Below, one piece after another: positions 63,868 through 64,000 of a DNA stretch of 64,000 bases. Position numbers and translations under genes: made by a program. Numbering within the stretch: the stretch's first letter is position 1; every line of letters begins with the position of its first letter. This stretch comes from Acidobacteriota bacterium (lineage in GTDB: Bacteria; Acidobacteriota; Holophagae; Holophagales; Holophagaceae). The DNA lies in contig JACPYP010000020.1 in NCBI GenBank assembly GCA_016195985.1, positions 351,793 to 415,792 on the forward strand, given 5' to 3'. Below the pieces are notes generated by a model, which saw only the letters and a list, made by a program, of their open reading frames with translations, searched no databases and was not told where the DNA came from.

Positions 63868-63980
63868 GTCGCAGCGACCTACTTTTCCACGCATGTAATG
63901 CGCAGTATCATCGGCCCTCCAAGTCTTAACTGCCGTGTTCGGGATGGGAACGGGTGTGACACTTGGGGAAAAGCCACGAC
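63868..63980 (-). rRNA. rrf: 5S ribosomal RNA
   Basis: On the minus strand it contains the highly conserved CACCCGTTCCCATCCCGAAC, ACGGCAGTTAAG, GCCGATGATACTG and GGAAAAGTAGGTCGC. The ends GTCGTGGC and GCTGCGAC pair to form helix I, giving 113 nt. It is the 3' end of an rrn operon; the 23S gene should lie beyond the right edge. Confidence 0.95.
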
Positions 63981-64000
63981 GAAGGCTTAAGAAGGGATGA

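Overview
The window is one contiguous, GC-rich bacterial chromosome segment with almost no non-coding space. Its gene content points to an acidobacterium of the Holophagae (Geothrix/Holophaga-like). The evidence is a type III glutamine synthetase, a class II DAHP synthase, a multihaem c-type cytochrome lipoprotein with outer-membrane partners as in metal reducers, an EF-P of the PTARGG-loop type and Gram-negative envelope genes (LpxL-like acyltransferase, heptose-1-P adenylyltransferase, beta-barrels). The genus is an inference from gene content; no 16S rRNA lies in the window.

Layout. (1) 1-14405, minus strand: str operon (rpsL-rpsG-fusA, no tuf), then S10/spc genes (rpsJ to secY) and the 5' part of adk. 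A repeat plus an intrinsic terminator interrupt the block between rplX and rplE. (2) 14596-18007: fmdB-like gene, rfaE2, a lower-GC island with two secreted proteins of unknown function, and a small outer-membrane protein. (3) 18055-31747: glnN, nadA, a two-component pair separated by a 194-bp duplication, a tandem 80-bp repeat array, class II DAHP synthase, a serine hydrolase lipoprotein, thioesterase, a DCC-type protein, a CPBP protease, a Ser/Thr kinase and an EF-P paralogue. (4) 31751-43688: inverted repeat, rsgA without its zinc knuckle, sensor kinase, LpxL-like acyltransferase, OB-fold lipoprotein, YiiX-like hydrolase, a stand-alone short nuoG, purH and alaS. (5) 43714-54819: a minus-strand four-gene cytochrome/beta-barrel operon facing away from a propeller sensor kinase/NarL regulator pair, then a DUF486 protein and a large hybrid kinase. 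(6) 54882-63980, minus strand: thrS | infC-rpmI-rplT | pheS-pheT-zapB-like-zapA | candidate 6S RNA | rny, ending at the 5S rRNA and terminator of an rrn operon whose 23S lies outside.

How the parts work together. Both ends are translation machinery (ribosomal proteins, EF-G, IF3, Thr/Phe/Ala-tRNA synthetases, EF-P-like protein, RsgA, 5S). The accessory middle is dominated by signalling (four histidine kinases, two response regulators, one Ser/Thr kinase) and envelope functions. The least ordinary items are the cytochrome operon with its divergent sensor, a repeat family found just after stop codons in the orientation of the preceding gene at all five loci seen, the 6S candidate next to zapA, the AUU start of infC, and two domain losses in normally conserved proteins (PheT without its OB-fold domain, RsgA without its zinc knuckle).
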